From: Aquincola agrisoli
GTDB taxonomy: Bacteria > Pseudomonadota > Gammaproteobacteria > Burkholderiales > Burkholderiaceae_C
DNA: 64,000 bases
Assembly (NCBI RefSeq): GCF_036621135.1
Contig: NZ_JAZIBG010000041.1
Coordinates: forward strand, 1-64,000
Direction: 5' to 3'
Position numbers and translations under genes: made by a program. A model generated the notes under the pieces. That model saw only the letters and a program-made list of their open reading frames with translations, made no database searches and had not been told where the DNA came from. Positions 40,471 through 52,903 of this stretch are shown here, in pieces. The number at the start of each line of letters is the position of its first letter. The first letter of the stretch is position 1.

Positions 40471-43131
40471 TCAGAGCCGGGAGCTGCTTTCCGTCACCCG
40501 CGCGCAGTCGGCGATCGGCAGGCCGCCCCGCCGCAGCATCTCGTCGATGAATTCCTCCGCCGGCACAGGCATGCCGTAGAAGTAGCCCTGGTAGCAGTTG
40601 CAGCCGCGTGCCTTCAGGAACTTGTGCTGCCCCAGCGTCTCGACGCCCTCGGCCACCACGATCAGCCCCAGGTGCCGGCTCACGGCCAGCATCGCCTCGA
40701 TCAGCGCCGCGTCGTTCGAGTCCCGCAGTGCATCGCGCACGAAGCTGCGGTCGATCTTCAGCTCGTCGATCGGCAGGCGCTTGAGGTACGAGAGCGACGA
40801 ATACCCGGTGCCGAAATCGTCGATCGAGATCTGCACGCCCAGCGACTTCAGCTCCTTCATCTTGACCACCGTGCCCTGGGTGTCGTCGATGATCAGCCCC
40901 TCGGTGATCTCCAGCACCAGCAGCGACGGCTCGACGCCGGTGGCCGCCAGCGCATTGCGCACCCCGTCGACGAAGTCCGCCTGCTGGAACTGCCGCGGGC
41001 TGACGTTGACCGACATCCGCATCACCCGCCCCGCGGCGACCAGGCGCGCCAGCAGCCGGCAGGCCTCCTGCATCACCCACTGGCCGATCGCCACGATGAG
41101 CCCGGTTTCCTCGGCGAGCGGGATGAAGGCCGCCGGCGAGATCAGGCCCCGGCTGGGATGGTCCCAGCGCAGCAGCGCCTCCGCGCCCACGATGTAGCCC
41201 AGCGAATCCACCTGCGGCTGCAGGAAGACGCGCAGGTGCTGCCGGTCCACCGCATGGCGCAGCTCGACCTCCAGGTCGAAGCGCGCGGCCACCGCCGCGT
41301 GCATCGAGGGCTCGAAGTAGCGCACGCAGTTGCGCCCGCTGGCCTTGGCCCGGTAGAGCGCGGTGTCGGCCTCGCGCAGGATGTCGTGCACGCTGATCGC
41401 GGTGCCGGTGAACAGCGTTACCCCGATGCTCGCGCCGATGACGAACTCGCCCTCCGGCAGGCGGAACGGCTCGCTGAGCGCCTGCCGCACCTTCTCGGCC
41501 ACCATGTGCGCGAACTGCGGCGCCTCGGCGCCCGAGCGGGTGAGGTTGACCAGCAGGATCACGAACTCGTCGCCGCCGAAGCGCGACACCGTGTCCTCCG
41601 CACGCAGCAGCGGCAGCAGCCGCGCGGCGGCCTCCTGCAGCAGGTGGTCGCCGGCCTCGTGCCCCCGTGCATCGTTGATGTGCTTGAAGTGGTCGAGGTC
41701 GACGAACAGCACCGCCCCGTGGTAGCCGCCCCGCTGCGCCGAGGCCTGCGCGTTGGCCAGCCGGTCGAGGAACAGCCGCCGGTTAGGCAGGTCGGTCAGC
41801 GGGTCGAAGAACGCCAGGCGGTGGATCGACGCCTCGTTGATCTTGCGCTCGGTGATGTCGACGCAGGTGCCGGCGGCCCGGCGCGGGTGGCCGTTGGCAT
41901 CCCAATCGAAGCCCTTGCCGCGGTCGAGCACCCAGATCCAGTCGCCGGACTGGTGGCGCATGCGGTACTCCATCTCGATCTTCAGGCGGCGGCCGCTGCG
42001 CGTCTCGTCGCCGATGCGCATGACGGTCTGCCGGTCCTCGGGATGGATGCGTTCGAGCCACTGGTCCTTGGTCATCGGCATCGGCCAGTCGCCGCCGCCC
42101 AGCATGCGCTGGTAGCGCTCGTCGACCACCACCTCGCCCGACAGCAGGTTGAAGTCGTACAGGCCGATCTCGGCGCCTTCCAGAGCCAGGTCCAGGCGCT
42201 CCTGGATGCGCTTGAGCGCATCGTCGGCCCGCTTGCGGTCGGAGATGTCGCGCACCACGGCCAGCAGGTGCCGGTGGCTGGACGCGACGCGCTTCAGGTG
42301 GATCTCGGTCCACAGCAGCCGGCCCGTCGCGGTGCGCACCCGGGCCTCGACGCGACGCGAGCGACCCGCGAGCGCCGCCCGCCACACGGGCCGCCACACC
42401 GCCGGGTCGGCCGGCACGAGCCACGCGTTGGCCGGCCGCGCGCCCAATTCCTCCAGCGTGCAGGAGAACAGCTCCAGCGCCGGCTGGTTGGCGTCGATCA
42501 GCGTGAGGTCGTCGCCCTTGAGCACGAGGATCGCGTCGAGCGCGCCCTCGAACAGCATGCGGTAGTTGGCCTCCGAGGCGCGCAGCGTGCGCTGCGCCTC
42601 CATGCTCGCCACCAGCCCGACATAGACCTTCAGCGCGGCCTCGACGATCGCCTGGTCCGCCGCCTCCAGCCGGTGCGCCCCGCCGCGCGGCAGCCGGTCG
42701 CCCAGCAGCAGCACCCAGGGGGAAGGCGGCGCCGACACGCACAGGCCGGCCGCCAGCCCGACGGCGCCCAGGAGGCCCTCGCCGCCTGCGGCGGCGCCGG
42801 CCGGCGGCGCGGGCAGCCGCAGCCCCGCCGACAGGCCGATCCCGTGCACCACCTCGCAGGCCTGCCCGCCCGGCAGCCGGCGCGCCAGCCCGGCCGCATC
42901 CACCTGCAGGCGGTCGACGATCGCCATCAGCAGGACCTCTTCGAGCGTGCCGCCCGAGGCCTCGCTGTCGTGCGCATAGCCGTACAGCTGCTGGACGATG
43001 AGCGCGAGCGAGCGGCTGCGGTGCGCATCGCGCCGCGCCTGCGTGACTTCGCCCTGCAGGCGCAAGACCCGGCCCCCCAGCTCGTCGCACTGATGCCGGT
43101 AGAAGTCGAGCTCCCGGGCCGGGTCACGCAT
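40471..43131 (-). CDS. GAF/PAS-GGDEF-EAL c-di-GMP enzyme
   Basis: An 886-residue cytoplasmic protein. Order: N-terminal coiled coil (1-40), a GAF-like region (about 45-180), PAS (about 186-305), a second PAS of PAS_3 type (about 310-445, IHPEDR and WVLDRGKGFDWD), GGDEF (motif GGDEF at about 518-522) and EAL (EALLRW at about 650; LEITEG, IDDFGTGYSS, ELKIDRSFV, AEGVET). Both catalytic signatures are intact, so it could make or break c-di-GMP. The start at 43131 lies 10 bases after the FIST gene stop, marking a two-gene operon in which the FIST protein probably supplies the signal. Confidence 0.92.
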   Translation of the reverse strand: MRDPARELDFYRHQCDELGGRVLRLQGEVTQARRDAHRSRSLALIVQQLYGYAHDSEASGGTLEEVLLMAIVDRLQVDAAGLARRLPGGQACEVVHGIGLSAGLRLPAPPAGAAAGGEGLLGAVGLAAGLCVSAPPSPWVLLLGDRLPRGGAHRLEAADQAIVEAALKVYVGLVASMEAQRTLRASEANYRMLFEGALDAILVLKGDDLTLIDANQPALELFSCTLEELGARPANAWLVPADPAVWRPVWRAALAGRSRRVEARVRTATGRLLWTEIHLKRVASSHRHLLAVVRDISDRKRADDALKRIQERLDLALEGAEIGLYDFNLLSGEVVVDERYQRMLGGGDWPMPMTKDQWLERIHPEDRQTVMRIGDETRSGRRLKIEMEYRMRHQSGDWIWVLDRGKGFDWDANGHPRRAAGTCVDITERKINEASIHRLAFFDPLTDLPNRRLFLDRLANAQASAQRGGYHGAVLFVDLDHFKHINDARGHEAGDHLLQEAAARLLPLLRAEDTVSRFGGDEFVILLVNLTRSGAEAPQFAHMVAEKVRQALSEPFRLPEGEFVIGASIGVTLFTGTAISVHDILREADTALYRAKASGRNCVRYFEPSMHAAVAARFDLEVELRHAVDRQHLRVFLQPQVDSLGYIVGAEALLRWDHPSRGLISPAAFIPLAEETGLIVAIGQWVMQEACRLLARLVAAGRVMRMSVNVSPRQFQQADFVDGVRNALAATGVEPSLLVLEITEGLIIDDTQGTVVKMKELKSLGVQISIDDFGTGYSSLSYLKRLPIDELKIDRSFVRDALRDSNDAALIEAMLAVSRHLGLIVVAEGVETLGQHKFLKARGCNCYQGYFYGMPVPAEEFIDEMLRRGGLPIADCARVTESSSRL

Positions 43132-43141
43132 CGCGGCGCTG

Positions 43142-44395
43142 CTAGGGGCGGTGGGTGAACACGACCAGCACGCCCGTCCAGTCCAGCGGGCGTGCGCGGC
43201 CCAGGAAGGGTGCGATCTCCACGCCGGAATAGAAGCCGAGGAACGGGCACAGGGCGCCCACCTGCTGGCGTACCGGGGCGGCTTCGTCCTCCTCCATGCC
43301 GCTGAAGGCCATCGAGCGGCCGGCGCAGTCGATGTACAGCCCGAAGGCCGGCGCCTGCGGCGGCAGGCCGGCCAGCAGGCCACGCGTCTGCTCCTGGGCG
43401 GACTCGATCATCCGCCACGGTTCGTACGACATCAGCTGCACCCGCGAGCCGGCGTGGAAGTCGGCCTCGAACAGCACCAGCGCCTCGTCGGCAGGGTCCA
43501 CCGCGATCACCAGCCGGTTGACATACTGGCTCTCGTTGAACGGGGCGTACGGGTCGCTGTGCTTCTCGCCCAGCGTCAGCGAGGGCAGCGGCTGGCGCGC
43601 GATCAGCTCGCTGCGCGGGATGCCCAGCCGCTCCTCGACCACCGACAGCGCCGGCCGGCCGTCGAGCTCGAGCACGCGCGGGCCTTCCAGGCGCGTGATC
43701 TCGAGGAAGTCGCTCGCCGGCGTGCAGCCGTGCATCACCGCCACGTGGCCCTGCAGCGCCCGGGGCAGCACGACCGCCACGGCAGTGTGCCGGCAGGCAC
43801 GGCGGCCGTCGAACACGTAGCTGCCCGACAGGCCGAGGTCGGTCAGCGTGCCGGCGCCGATGACCTGTGGCGCACAGTCCCCCAGGCCCTCGTAGAGGCC
43901 GTCCAGCAGCCGGCTGCCCACGTGCAGCACCGGCGGCGGCGCGCTGTGCACGGAGTCGTAGAAGAGCAGCAGCGTGGTGTCGGGGCTCAGCTCCAGCGCC
44001 CGCAGCTCGGCGCCGAGCCGGCGCCCGGCCTCGGCTTCGTCGCGGTCCAGGCCGTCGACGCCGACGATGGCCTGCGGTGCCAGCGTGTCCGGGAACAGCA
44101 TCACGCCGCATTCGTAGCCCGAGGTGCCCGCGGCCTCGCCGGAGATCACGCCCGCGCCGCAGCCGCCCACGACGGGCAGCGCGCCGAGTTCCTGCTGCAG
44201 GCCCTGGTGCAGCTCGGCGGCATCGTGCTGCCCGCCCGCGAAGACCAGCACCCAGCCCGGCCTGCGGTCCGCGCCGAGCTGCTCGCGCGCCTGCCGCGCG
44301 GCGCTGCGCGCGACCGTCTTCGCGTCCGCATGCCGCGCATAACCGACCCCCACCGACGCGGACTCCTCTTGCACAGACCGTTCCTCTCGAGACAT
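43142..44395 (-). CDS. FIST-domain sensor protein (NosP-like)
   Basis: A roughly 417-residue protein with an N-terminal FIST domain (about 35-225, GWVLVFAGGQHDAAEL, VVGGCGAGVISGE) and a C-terminal FIST_C domain (about 235-380, GLYIDCAGRSMAF near its end). FIST proteins include NosP, haem proteins that sense nitric oxide and control partner histidine kinases or c-di-GMP enzymes. The partner here is the PAS-GGDEF-EAL protein just downstream. Whether this one binds haem cannot be told from sequence alone. The start at 44395 gives an N terminus like relatives, but its ribosome-binding site is poor; an in-frame ATG at 44479 would add 28 residues. A CTCCCC/GGGGAG hairpin lies between (44432-44448). 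Confidence 0.85.
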   Translation of the reverse strand: MSREERSVQEESASVGVGYARHADAKTVARSAARQAREQLGADRRPGWVLVFAGGQHDAAELHQGLQQELGALPVVGGCGAGVISGEAAGTSGYECGVMLFPDTLAPQAIVGVDGLDRDEAEAGRRLGAELRALELSPDTTLLLFYDSVHSAPPPVLHVGSRLLDGLYEGLGDCAPQVIGAGTLTDLGLSGSYVFDGRRACRHTAVAVVLPRALQGHVAVMHGCTPASDFLEITRLEGPRVLELDGRPALSVVEERLGIPRSELIARQPLPSLTLGEKHSDPYAPFNESQYVNRLVIAVDPADEALVLFEADFHAGSRVQLMSYEPWRMIESAQEQTRGLLAGLPPQAPAFGLYIDCAGRSMAFSGMEEDEAAPVRQQVGALCPFLGFYSGVEIAPFLGRARPLDWTGVLVVFTHRP

Positions 44396-44521
44396 CAAAA
44401 GCAGGGCGTGCAACGCACGATGACCAGGCGGCTCCCCATCGCGGGGAGTATCACGCTGGAAGCGTGCCCTCAAAGGCATAAAAAGCGTCAGTGCCCCCCC
44501 GCTTCCATCGCGCCGCGCCGC

Positions 44522-44904
44522 TCAGGAGGCATTCTGCGAGTCGCCGTCGACCGGGATCGCCTGTCCCGAGATGGAACGCGCGGCATCCGACGCGAGGAAC
44601 ACGGCCGTGGCAGCGACCTGCTCGGCCGTGGTGAAGGCCTTCATCGACTGGTTGGCCAGCGCCAGCATCCGCTCCTCCTCGGCGCTGCGGCCGCTGGCCG
44701 CGGCACGGCGAAGGTGCCGGTGAGGTTGAGGCGCAGCACCGCCTACCAGGCATCGAAGTCCATCTGCTCGACCCGGGCCGTGGGCCCGCCGATGCCGCAC
44801 ACCTCCACCCGGGCGCCGGCATCGCAGAACGCCAGCGCCATCGCGCGGCCGATGCCCGCCGCACCGGCCGTGACGAGCACCCTCTTGCCTTCGAGCACTT
44901 TCAT
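44522..44904 (-). pseudogene. Eroded short-chain dehydrogenase (SDR) gene
   Basis: Three pieces of one SDR gene lie in order but with most of the body missing. Piece 1 (from ATG 44904) is the Rossmann start, KRVLVTAGAAGIGRAMALAF, with the TGxxxGIG-type motif. Piece 2 follows directly with the helix normally near residue 100 (VEQMDFDAW), then an in-frame TAG at 44743-44745, then AVLRLNLTGTF. Piece 3, in another frame, is the usual SDR C terminus, AATAVFLASDAARSISGQAI and PVDGD. The catalytic Ser, Tyr and Lys segment is lost. At about 383 bases it is half the normal length and cannot encode an enzyme. Confidence 0.82.
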
Positions 44905-45057
44905 GGCCGTCCAACCTTCCACCCCTCTGACAGCGCGCACTGCCGGGGCTGCACCGCCGCGTCCGCAGCCCCGAGGAAACCCTGAGCGTGCCTGTCGTCG
45001 CTTCGGCTGCGCTTGCGCCGTCTGCAGCGCACGTCCTGGGTGCGGCGCCCCGCCTTC

Positions 45058-47082
45058 TCAACGCCCCGCCCGCGCCCGCCAGAACCCCACGTCGAACAAC
45101 TGCTCCGCGCCCGTGCGTTCGTTGACCAGCCAGAACTGGCGGCCGTCCGGCGCCAGGCGCGACACCTCCCCCACGTGCCGCCCGGTGCTGACGCGCCGGC
45201 CCAGGGCGTTGGCGGGAAAGTTGGGCTGCCGGGCCAGCTCCAGCAGCGGCACGGCCGCTCGCGCATCGCCGGCCAGCCGCAGCCGCTGCAGCAGGGGCGC
45301 CAGCAGCGGGTTGGCCGCGTCGGCCGGCGACAGGTAGACCACCACCTTGGCCTGCGCGCGGCTCAGCGCCACGTTGACGAGCCGGCGCGCATCCTCGGTC
45401 TGCAGGAAGGGCTGGGCGCCGTCCACCGGATCGAACAGCACCACCGGCGCCTCGCTGCCCTGGGCGCGGTGCACGGTGCTCACACGTACATCGTCGCTCA
45501 CGCCAAGCGCGCGCAGCCGCTGGCGGATCCGCGCCCGCTGGGCACGGAACGGGGTCAGCACGATCAGCTCGTGCGGCTGCCAGGGCGCCTGGCCGTCCTC
45601 GCCGCCGGCCAGCGCGGCGGCCACCGCCGCGGCGATGGCCTCGGCCGACTCGCGGCGCACCGGGCCGCGCTCCGCCGCCGACCAGGCGCCGTCCGTCGCG
45701 AGCCGGTGCACGTGCACGTGGGTCGCGGCGCCGATGCCGTCCAGCGCCCGCGCGCGCGCCGCCTGCCAGCCGGCCGAGGCCCGGGCATCGTCGGCGACCC
45801 GCAGCGCCCCGTCGTAGAACAGGTCGCTGACCAGCTCGCAGATCGGCCCGGCCATGCGCGACTGCTCGTCCAGCAGCGCCACCGACGGCCCGCCGCGCGG
45901 CTGCTCGGCGAAGGCGGAGCGGCCCAGCCAGCGCCGGGCCAGCCGGTCGGTGCTACGCACCACCGGGGAGAGCTGCTGCGGATCGCCGGCGAACAGCCGC
46001 GCACGCCCCAGCGGCATGAGCGCCAGCGCATGCGCCAGGCTCACCTGGCTGGCCTCGTCGAAGACCAGCAGGTCGAAGGGCGGCCCGCCGTCGGGCGCCA
46101 GTTCGCGCAGCGTCTTCAGCGTGAAGGCGGCACGCGTGGTCGTCATGCTCGCCAGCCGGCAGCGGCGCAGCACCTGCAGCGAGGCGGCGCGCAGCGCGTC
46201 GCGCAGCGCCGCCACCCGGTCGGCCCAGGCCTTCAGCGCCACCGCATCGCGCGGCGAGGGACGGGCCGCCTCGGCGCGGGCCAGCCGGTCGATCAGGCCC
46301 TGGTCGTCGCTCGGGATCAGGTGCTCGCGGCCGGCGTAGGACGCCGCGTCGAAGCGGGTGCCCAGCCGCTGCACGCCGCCGCGCCAGCGCTCGCGCCGGC
46401 CCTTCTGCAGCGCCTTGTCGACCGCGATCGTCGCCAGGTCGACCGCCTGGTTGGTGGTGGACAGCAGCAGCACCCGCGCCTCGGGCCGGGCATCGAGGTA
46501 CTCGGCCAGCAGCACGCCCAGGGTGGTGGTCTTGCCGGTGCCGGGCGGGCCCCAGAGGAAGGCGCTGCTGTGCCGCACCAGCGACAGCGCCGCGCGCTGC
46601 GCCGGGCGCAGCCAGCGGAAGGGCGCACCGCTCAGCGCCGGGCCGTCGTCCACCGGCTGCGGGCGCGACAGGTCGGGCAGGCAGGCCGCCGCGCGCTCGG
46701 CCCAGGGCGTGTCCCACCAGGCGTCGGCCACGGACTTCAGGAAGCGGGTGGGATAGAGCCGGATCAGGTGGTCGGGGCCCGGCGGCGGCGCGCTGGCGTT
46801 CTGCAGTACGAGCTGGTCGTCCTCGGGCAGCACGGCCAGCACGCTGGCGCCGCCCTTGGCCGGCGCGCCCCACCAGGCCGAGGCCCCGTCGAGGCTGTCG
46901 TCCAGCAGCGCCTGCGCCGAGGCCTGGCCCGGCCGCTGGCCTTCGGCGTAGACGTAGCCCGGCTCGAGCGTCACACGCCACAGCGCGCCGTCGCGCTCGG
47001 TGCGCAGCACCTTGAAGTCGTAGAACTCGGGCGTGGCCGCCAGTTCGGCGTCCAGCGCGGCACGCACGTCGGCGAGGGTCAT
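45058..47082 (-). CDS. SF1 (UPF1/DNA2-like) helicase, AAA-type ATPase
   Basis: A 674-residue ATPase of helicase superfamily 1. Walker A GPPGTGKTTT is at about 177-186, Walker B LLVFDEASQ at about 340, then GDPQQLSPV (motif III), LDEQSRM (IV), STVHRAQGSEAPVVLF (V) and NVALSRAQ (VI). The N-terminal 130 residues are a family-specific beta-rich region and the C-terminal 80 resemble nothing obvious. Such stand-alone helicases act on DNA or RNA; the target is unknown. It is not the AAA+ (Pvc15-type) ATPase of contractile particles, and it reads away from the eCIS cluster. No good ribosome-binding site precedes the chosen ATG. Confidence 0.85.
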   Translation of the reverse strand: MTLADVRAALDAELAATPEFYDFKVLRTERDGALWRVTLEPGYVYAEGQRPGQASAQALLDDSLDGASAWWGAPAKGGASVLAVLPEDDQLVLQNASAPPPGPDHLIRLYPTRFLKSVADAWWDTPWAERAAACLPDLSRPQPVDDGPALSGAPFRWLRPAQRAALSLVRHSSAFLWGPPGTGKTTTLGVLLAEYLDARPEARVLLLSTTNQAVDLATIAVDKALQKGRRERWRGGVQRLGTRFDAASYAGREHLIPSDDQGLIDRLARAEAARPSPRDAVALKAWADRVAALRDALRAASLQVLRRCRLASMTTTRAAFTLKTLRELAPDGGPPFDLLVFDEASQVSLAHALALMPLGRARLFAGDPQQLSPVVRSTDRLARRWLGRSAFAEQPRGGPSVALLDEQSRMAGPICELVSDLFYDGALRVADDARASAGWQAARARALDGIGAATHVHVHRLATDGAWSAAERGPVRRESAEAIAAAVAAALAGGEDGQAPWQPHELIVLTPFRAQRARIRQRLRALGVSDDVRVSTVHRAQGSEAPVVLFDPVDGAQPFLQTEDARRLVNVALSRAQAKVVVYLSPADAANPLLAPLLQRLRLAGDARAAVPLLELARQPNFPANALGRRVSTGRHVGEVSRLAPDGRQFWLVNERTGAEQLFDVGFWRARAGR

Positions 47083-47331
47083 GGAGATGGGACGGGGCAG
47101 GAGCGGCAAGGCGGCGCGGCACTGTAGCCCGGGCCGCGGCCGCCCCGCCCCCGGGCTGCATCCCGCCCGCCCACGCCACCCCGGCGCCGGCCGGCGCAGC
47201 CCTCCCGCACCCGGGTCGCCGCCGCCCCGCCCCGGCAACGCCCGCGGCACGCCGCTCCCTCGGCGGCCGCGTGGCGCCGCGCGCTGGCACGGTCCTGGCA
47301 GAGCAGGACGGCCACGAACACTTTTTCGTTG
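47083..47331. promoter_or_regulatory. Divergent gap between helicase and eCIS cluster
   Basis: A 249-bp, very C-rich gap from which the eCIS operon must be started. Near its right end GTCCTG/CAGGAC (47292-47309) forms one hairpin and ACGAA/TTCGT (47314-47329) a second that covers the place where a ribosome-binding site for 47332 should be. No clear -10/-35 pair and no Shine-Dalgarno sequence are seen. Confidence 0.35.
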
Positions 47332-47604
47332 ATGGCCGATGACCCCTGCGCCCCGCCTTCCCCTGCCGCCCCCGACCTCGTCGATGCCGTCTGCGAGGCC
47401 CTCCGGGGCCATCTGCGGCAGCACCCCCGTGCGGCCGACACGGCGCAGGGCATCGCCGAGTGGTGGCTGGGCGGCACCTTCCCGGCGCTGCCCCCGCACG
47501 TGCTCGACAGCGCGCTCGAGCGCCTGGCCGGCGAAGGCCTGCTCGCGTGGCGTGCGCTGCCCTCCGGCGAGCGCCTGTGGTACGGGCCGCAGGACGCCCC
47601 GTGA
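47332..47604 (+). CDS. Small winged-helix-like protein at the head of the eCIS cluster
   Basis: A 90-residue protein I cannot name with certainty. The pattern DTAQGIAEWWLGG followed by a helix (LDSALERLAGEGLLAWR) and a turn with GERLWYGP looks like a small winged helix. Proteins of this make-up occur next to DUF4255 genes in phage-tail-like clusters. It is the first plus-strand gene before the cap gene, 12 bases upstream of it. A regulator or assembly helper is possible. The TTG at 47329 is a possible alternative start. Confidence 0.6.
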   Translation: MADDPCAPPSPAAPDLVDAVCEALRGHLRQHPRAADTAQGIAEWWLGGTFPALPPHVLDSALERLAGEGLLAWRALPSGERLWYGPQDAP

Positions 47605-47616
47605 CGGAGCCGCACG

Positions 47617-48255
47617 ATGAAGTCGGCCCTGCGGGATTGCAGCAACAGCCTGCGCACGCTGCTCGAGCGCGCGCTGCGCGACGACGTCGACCTGTCCCCC
47701 TTCTTCGATCCGCTCGACCCGTCGCCCCAGGCCATCGGCACCTTCGTCGTGGGCCTGCACAACCCGGAGGAATTCGCCGGGCGCGAGCAGGAAGGGATCT
47801 CGCTGTGGCTCTACCTCGTCGAGCGCGATCCCGACACCCTCAACCAGCCGGTGCGCCGCACCGCGCCCGACCGGCTGCCGTCGCGGCCGCTGCCGCTGCG
47901 CCTGCACTACCTGCTCACGCCGCGGGTCGACCATGTGCAGCGCACGCAGGCGAGCGACCTGGAGCAGCTCATCCTCGGCAAGGCGCTGCAGGTGCTGCAC
48001 GACGCGCCGCGGCTCGCCGGCCACCTGCTGATCGACGGCCTCGCGGGCAGCACGCACGAGTTCTTCGTGCGGCTGGAGCCGCTGCCGCTGGACCACATCA
48101 CGCGGGTGTGGGACGCGCTGGAGGTGCCCTACCAGCTTTGCGTCTCGTACGAGGTCAGCGTCGTGCCGGTGCACGCCGGCCTCGATCCGGTCCCGACAGT
48201 GCCCGTCGACTCGCTGCTCGGCGAGATCGGCGTGGCGCGGCGCGAGGGGGCGTGA
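47617..48255 (+). CDS. eCIS tube-cap protein (DUF4255, Pvc16-like)
   Basis: A 212-residue DUF4255 protein. In PVC and Afp particles the DUF4255 protein (Pvc16/Afp16) caps the end of the tube and sets its length. Typical blocks are the N-terminal DCSNSLRTLLERAL helix, ISLWLYLVERDPDTLNQP, PLRLHYLLTP and the YQLCVSYEVSVVPV strand near the end. In PVC-type clusters the cap gene is last; here it is near the front. Its stop overlaps the next start as TGATG. Confidence 0.85.
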   Translation: MKSALRDCSNSLRTLLERALRDDVDLSPFFDPLDPSPQAIGTFVVGLHNPEEFAGREQEGISLWLYLVERDPDTLNQPVRRTAPDRLPSRPLPLRLHYLLTPRVDHVQRTQASDLEQLILGKALQVLHDAPRLAGHLLIDGLAGSTHEFFVRLEPLPLDHITRVWDALEVPYQLCVSYEVSVVPVHAGLDPVPTVPVDSLLGEIGVARREGA

Positions 48256-49415
48256 TGGCCGGGCGCCTCGTCAGCGCCGACGGCCGCGGCTGGCATTTCA
48301 GCCCCGACCGCAGCGGCCTGCCCGGCGAGCGCACGCGGGCGCTGCTGCGGGCCCGGCTGGTCGACGACATCGACGGCCAGCCGGTCGCGGTGCCGCTGTC
48401 GCTGCGCACGCCGCGGGCCGACATCGCGGTGCGCGCCGCCGCCGACGGCCTCGTCGGCCTGGTCGCGCAGCCGGCGCGGGTGTTGCCCGGCCTGGCCGCC
48501 ACCGCGGCCGAACTGACGCTGGAGGTGCGCGGCGCCGGCTACCTGCCGCGCACGCTGCGCGTGATGCTCGGGCCCGTCGCCGGCTTCCCGGCCGACTTCG
48601 CGCCGGTCGACCTGGGCGACGTCGCGCTGCACCGGCCGGCAGTGGCCATCACCGGGCGGGTGATGCACAACACCGCGCCGCAGCCGCTGCCGCTGGCGGG
48701 CGCGACGGTGGAGGTCGATGCGATCTGGCCGCACCCGCCGCCGCCCTTCTGGATCGCGCCGGCACTGGCCGAGCCGCCGAACCTGTTCGCCGTCGCACCG
48801 CCGCTGGCCGCGCCGCGCGCCGCCGGCACCGCGCTGCGCGAACGCACGGTGGTCCTGCAGCCGGCCGCCAAGGCGCTGCTGGCGCCGCTCGTTCCCGGCG
48901 CCGTGCGCCTGCGGCTCGCCGACGCGGACGGGCTCGCGGCCGGCGGGCTGCTGGCGATCGACATCGACGCCGCCGCGGCGACCGAGCTGATCACGATCGC
49001 CGCGGTCGAGCCCGTGAGCGCGCCCGACCTGCCGGCCTGGGTGACGCTGGCCCACCCCGCCGCGCGCCTGCACCGCGACGGCGTGCGCTGCGCCGCCGCC
49101 GTGCCGCAGCCGCCGGCCAGCACGGCCGTGCTGGCACGCGATGCGCAGCCGCACGACGACACGCTCTTCACCGCCGCCGCACCGCCGATGGCCGACGGCG
49201 CCTGGATCGAGATCGACGACGGCGCCGCCGTCCCCGAGTACGGCCGGGCCGCGCTGCCGCAGGCGACGACCGACGCCGACGGCTACTTCGCGCTGCCCCC
49301 GCTCGGCCGCATCGCGCTCGTGCGGCTGCTCGTCCGGCACGCGGCGGTCGCCGACGCCCGGCCCCTCTTCGCCGTCGACCGCGCCGCGCCTGCGCTGGCG
49401 CTGGCGCTCGACTGA
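48255..49415 (+). CDS. eCIS-associated beta-sandwich protein with shared module
   Basis: A 386-residue protein of unknown role, rich in Ala, Pro and beta-strand patterns. Residues about 125-200 and 325-386 look like carboxypeptidase-regulatory-like or Ig-like units (AITGRVMHN...AGATVEV; TDADGYFALPPLGR). Residues about 216-281 contain a module (VRLRLADADGLAAGGLLAID, then TLAHPAARLHRDG) that recurs several times in the insert of the adjacent sheath protein. No signal peptide is seen. It may be a surface decoration of the particle, folded onto the sheath. Location between cap and sheath genes supports a structural role. Confidence 0.65.
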   Translation: MAGRLVSADGRGWHFSPDRSGLPGERTRALLRARLVDDIDGQPVAVPLSLRTPRADIAVRAAADGLVGLVAQPARVLPGLAATAAELTLEVRGAGYLPRTLRVMLGPVAGFPADFAPVDLGDVALHRPAVAITGRVMHNTAPQPLPLAGATVEVDAIWPHPPPPFWIAPALAEPPNLFAVAPPLAAPRAAGTALRERTVVLQPAAKALLAPLVPGAVRLRLADADGLAAGGLLAIDIDAAAATELITIAAVEPVSAPDLPAWVTLAHPAARLHRDGVRCAAAVPQPPASTAVLARDAQPHDDTLFTAAAPPMADGAWIEIDDGAAVPEYGRAALPQATTDADGYFALPPLGRIALVRLLVRHAAVADARPLFAVDRAAPALALALD

Positions 49416-49443
49416 CGCCCCACCGAGACCCACGGAGCCCGCC

Positions 49444-52890
<3,447 letters not shown>

Positions 52891-52903
52891 AGGAGGGCCG
52901 GCC

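Noticed and set aside
44396..44521. A small gene between the FIST gene and the SDR remnant
   Set aside because: No open frame with a plausible start and ribosome-binding site; only a CTCCCC/GGGGAG hairpin is visible.
45058..47082. The ATPase gene beside the eCIS cluster as its AAA+ (Pvc15) component
   Set aside because: Its motifs are those of SF1 UPF1-like helicases (GDPQQLSPV, VHRAQGSE), not of AAA+ remodelling ATPases, and it is transcribed away from the cluster.
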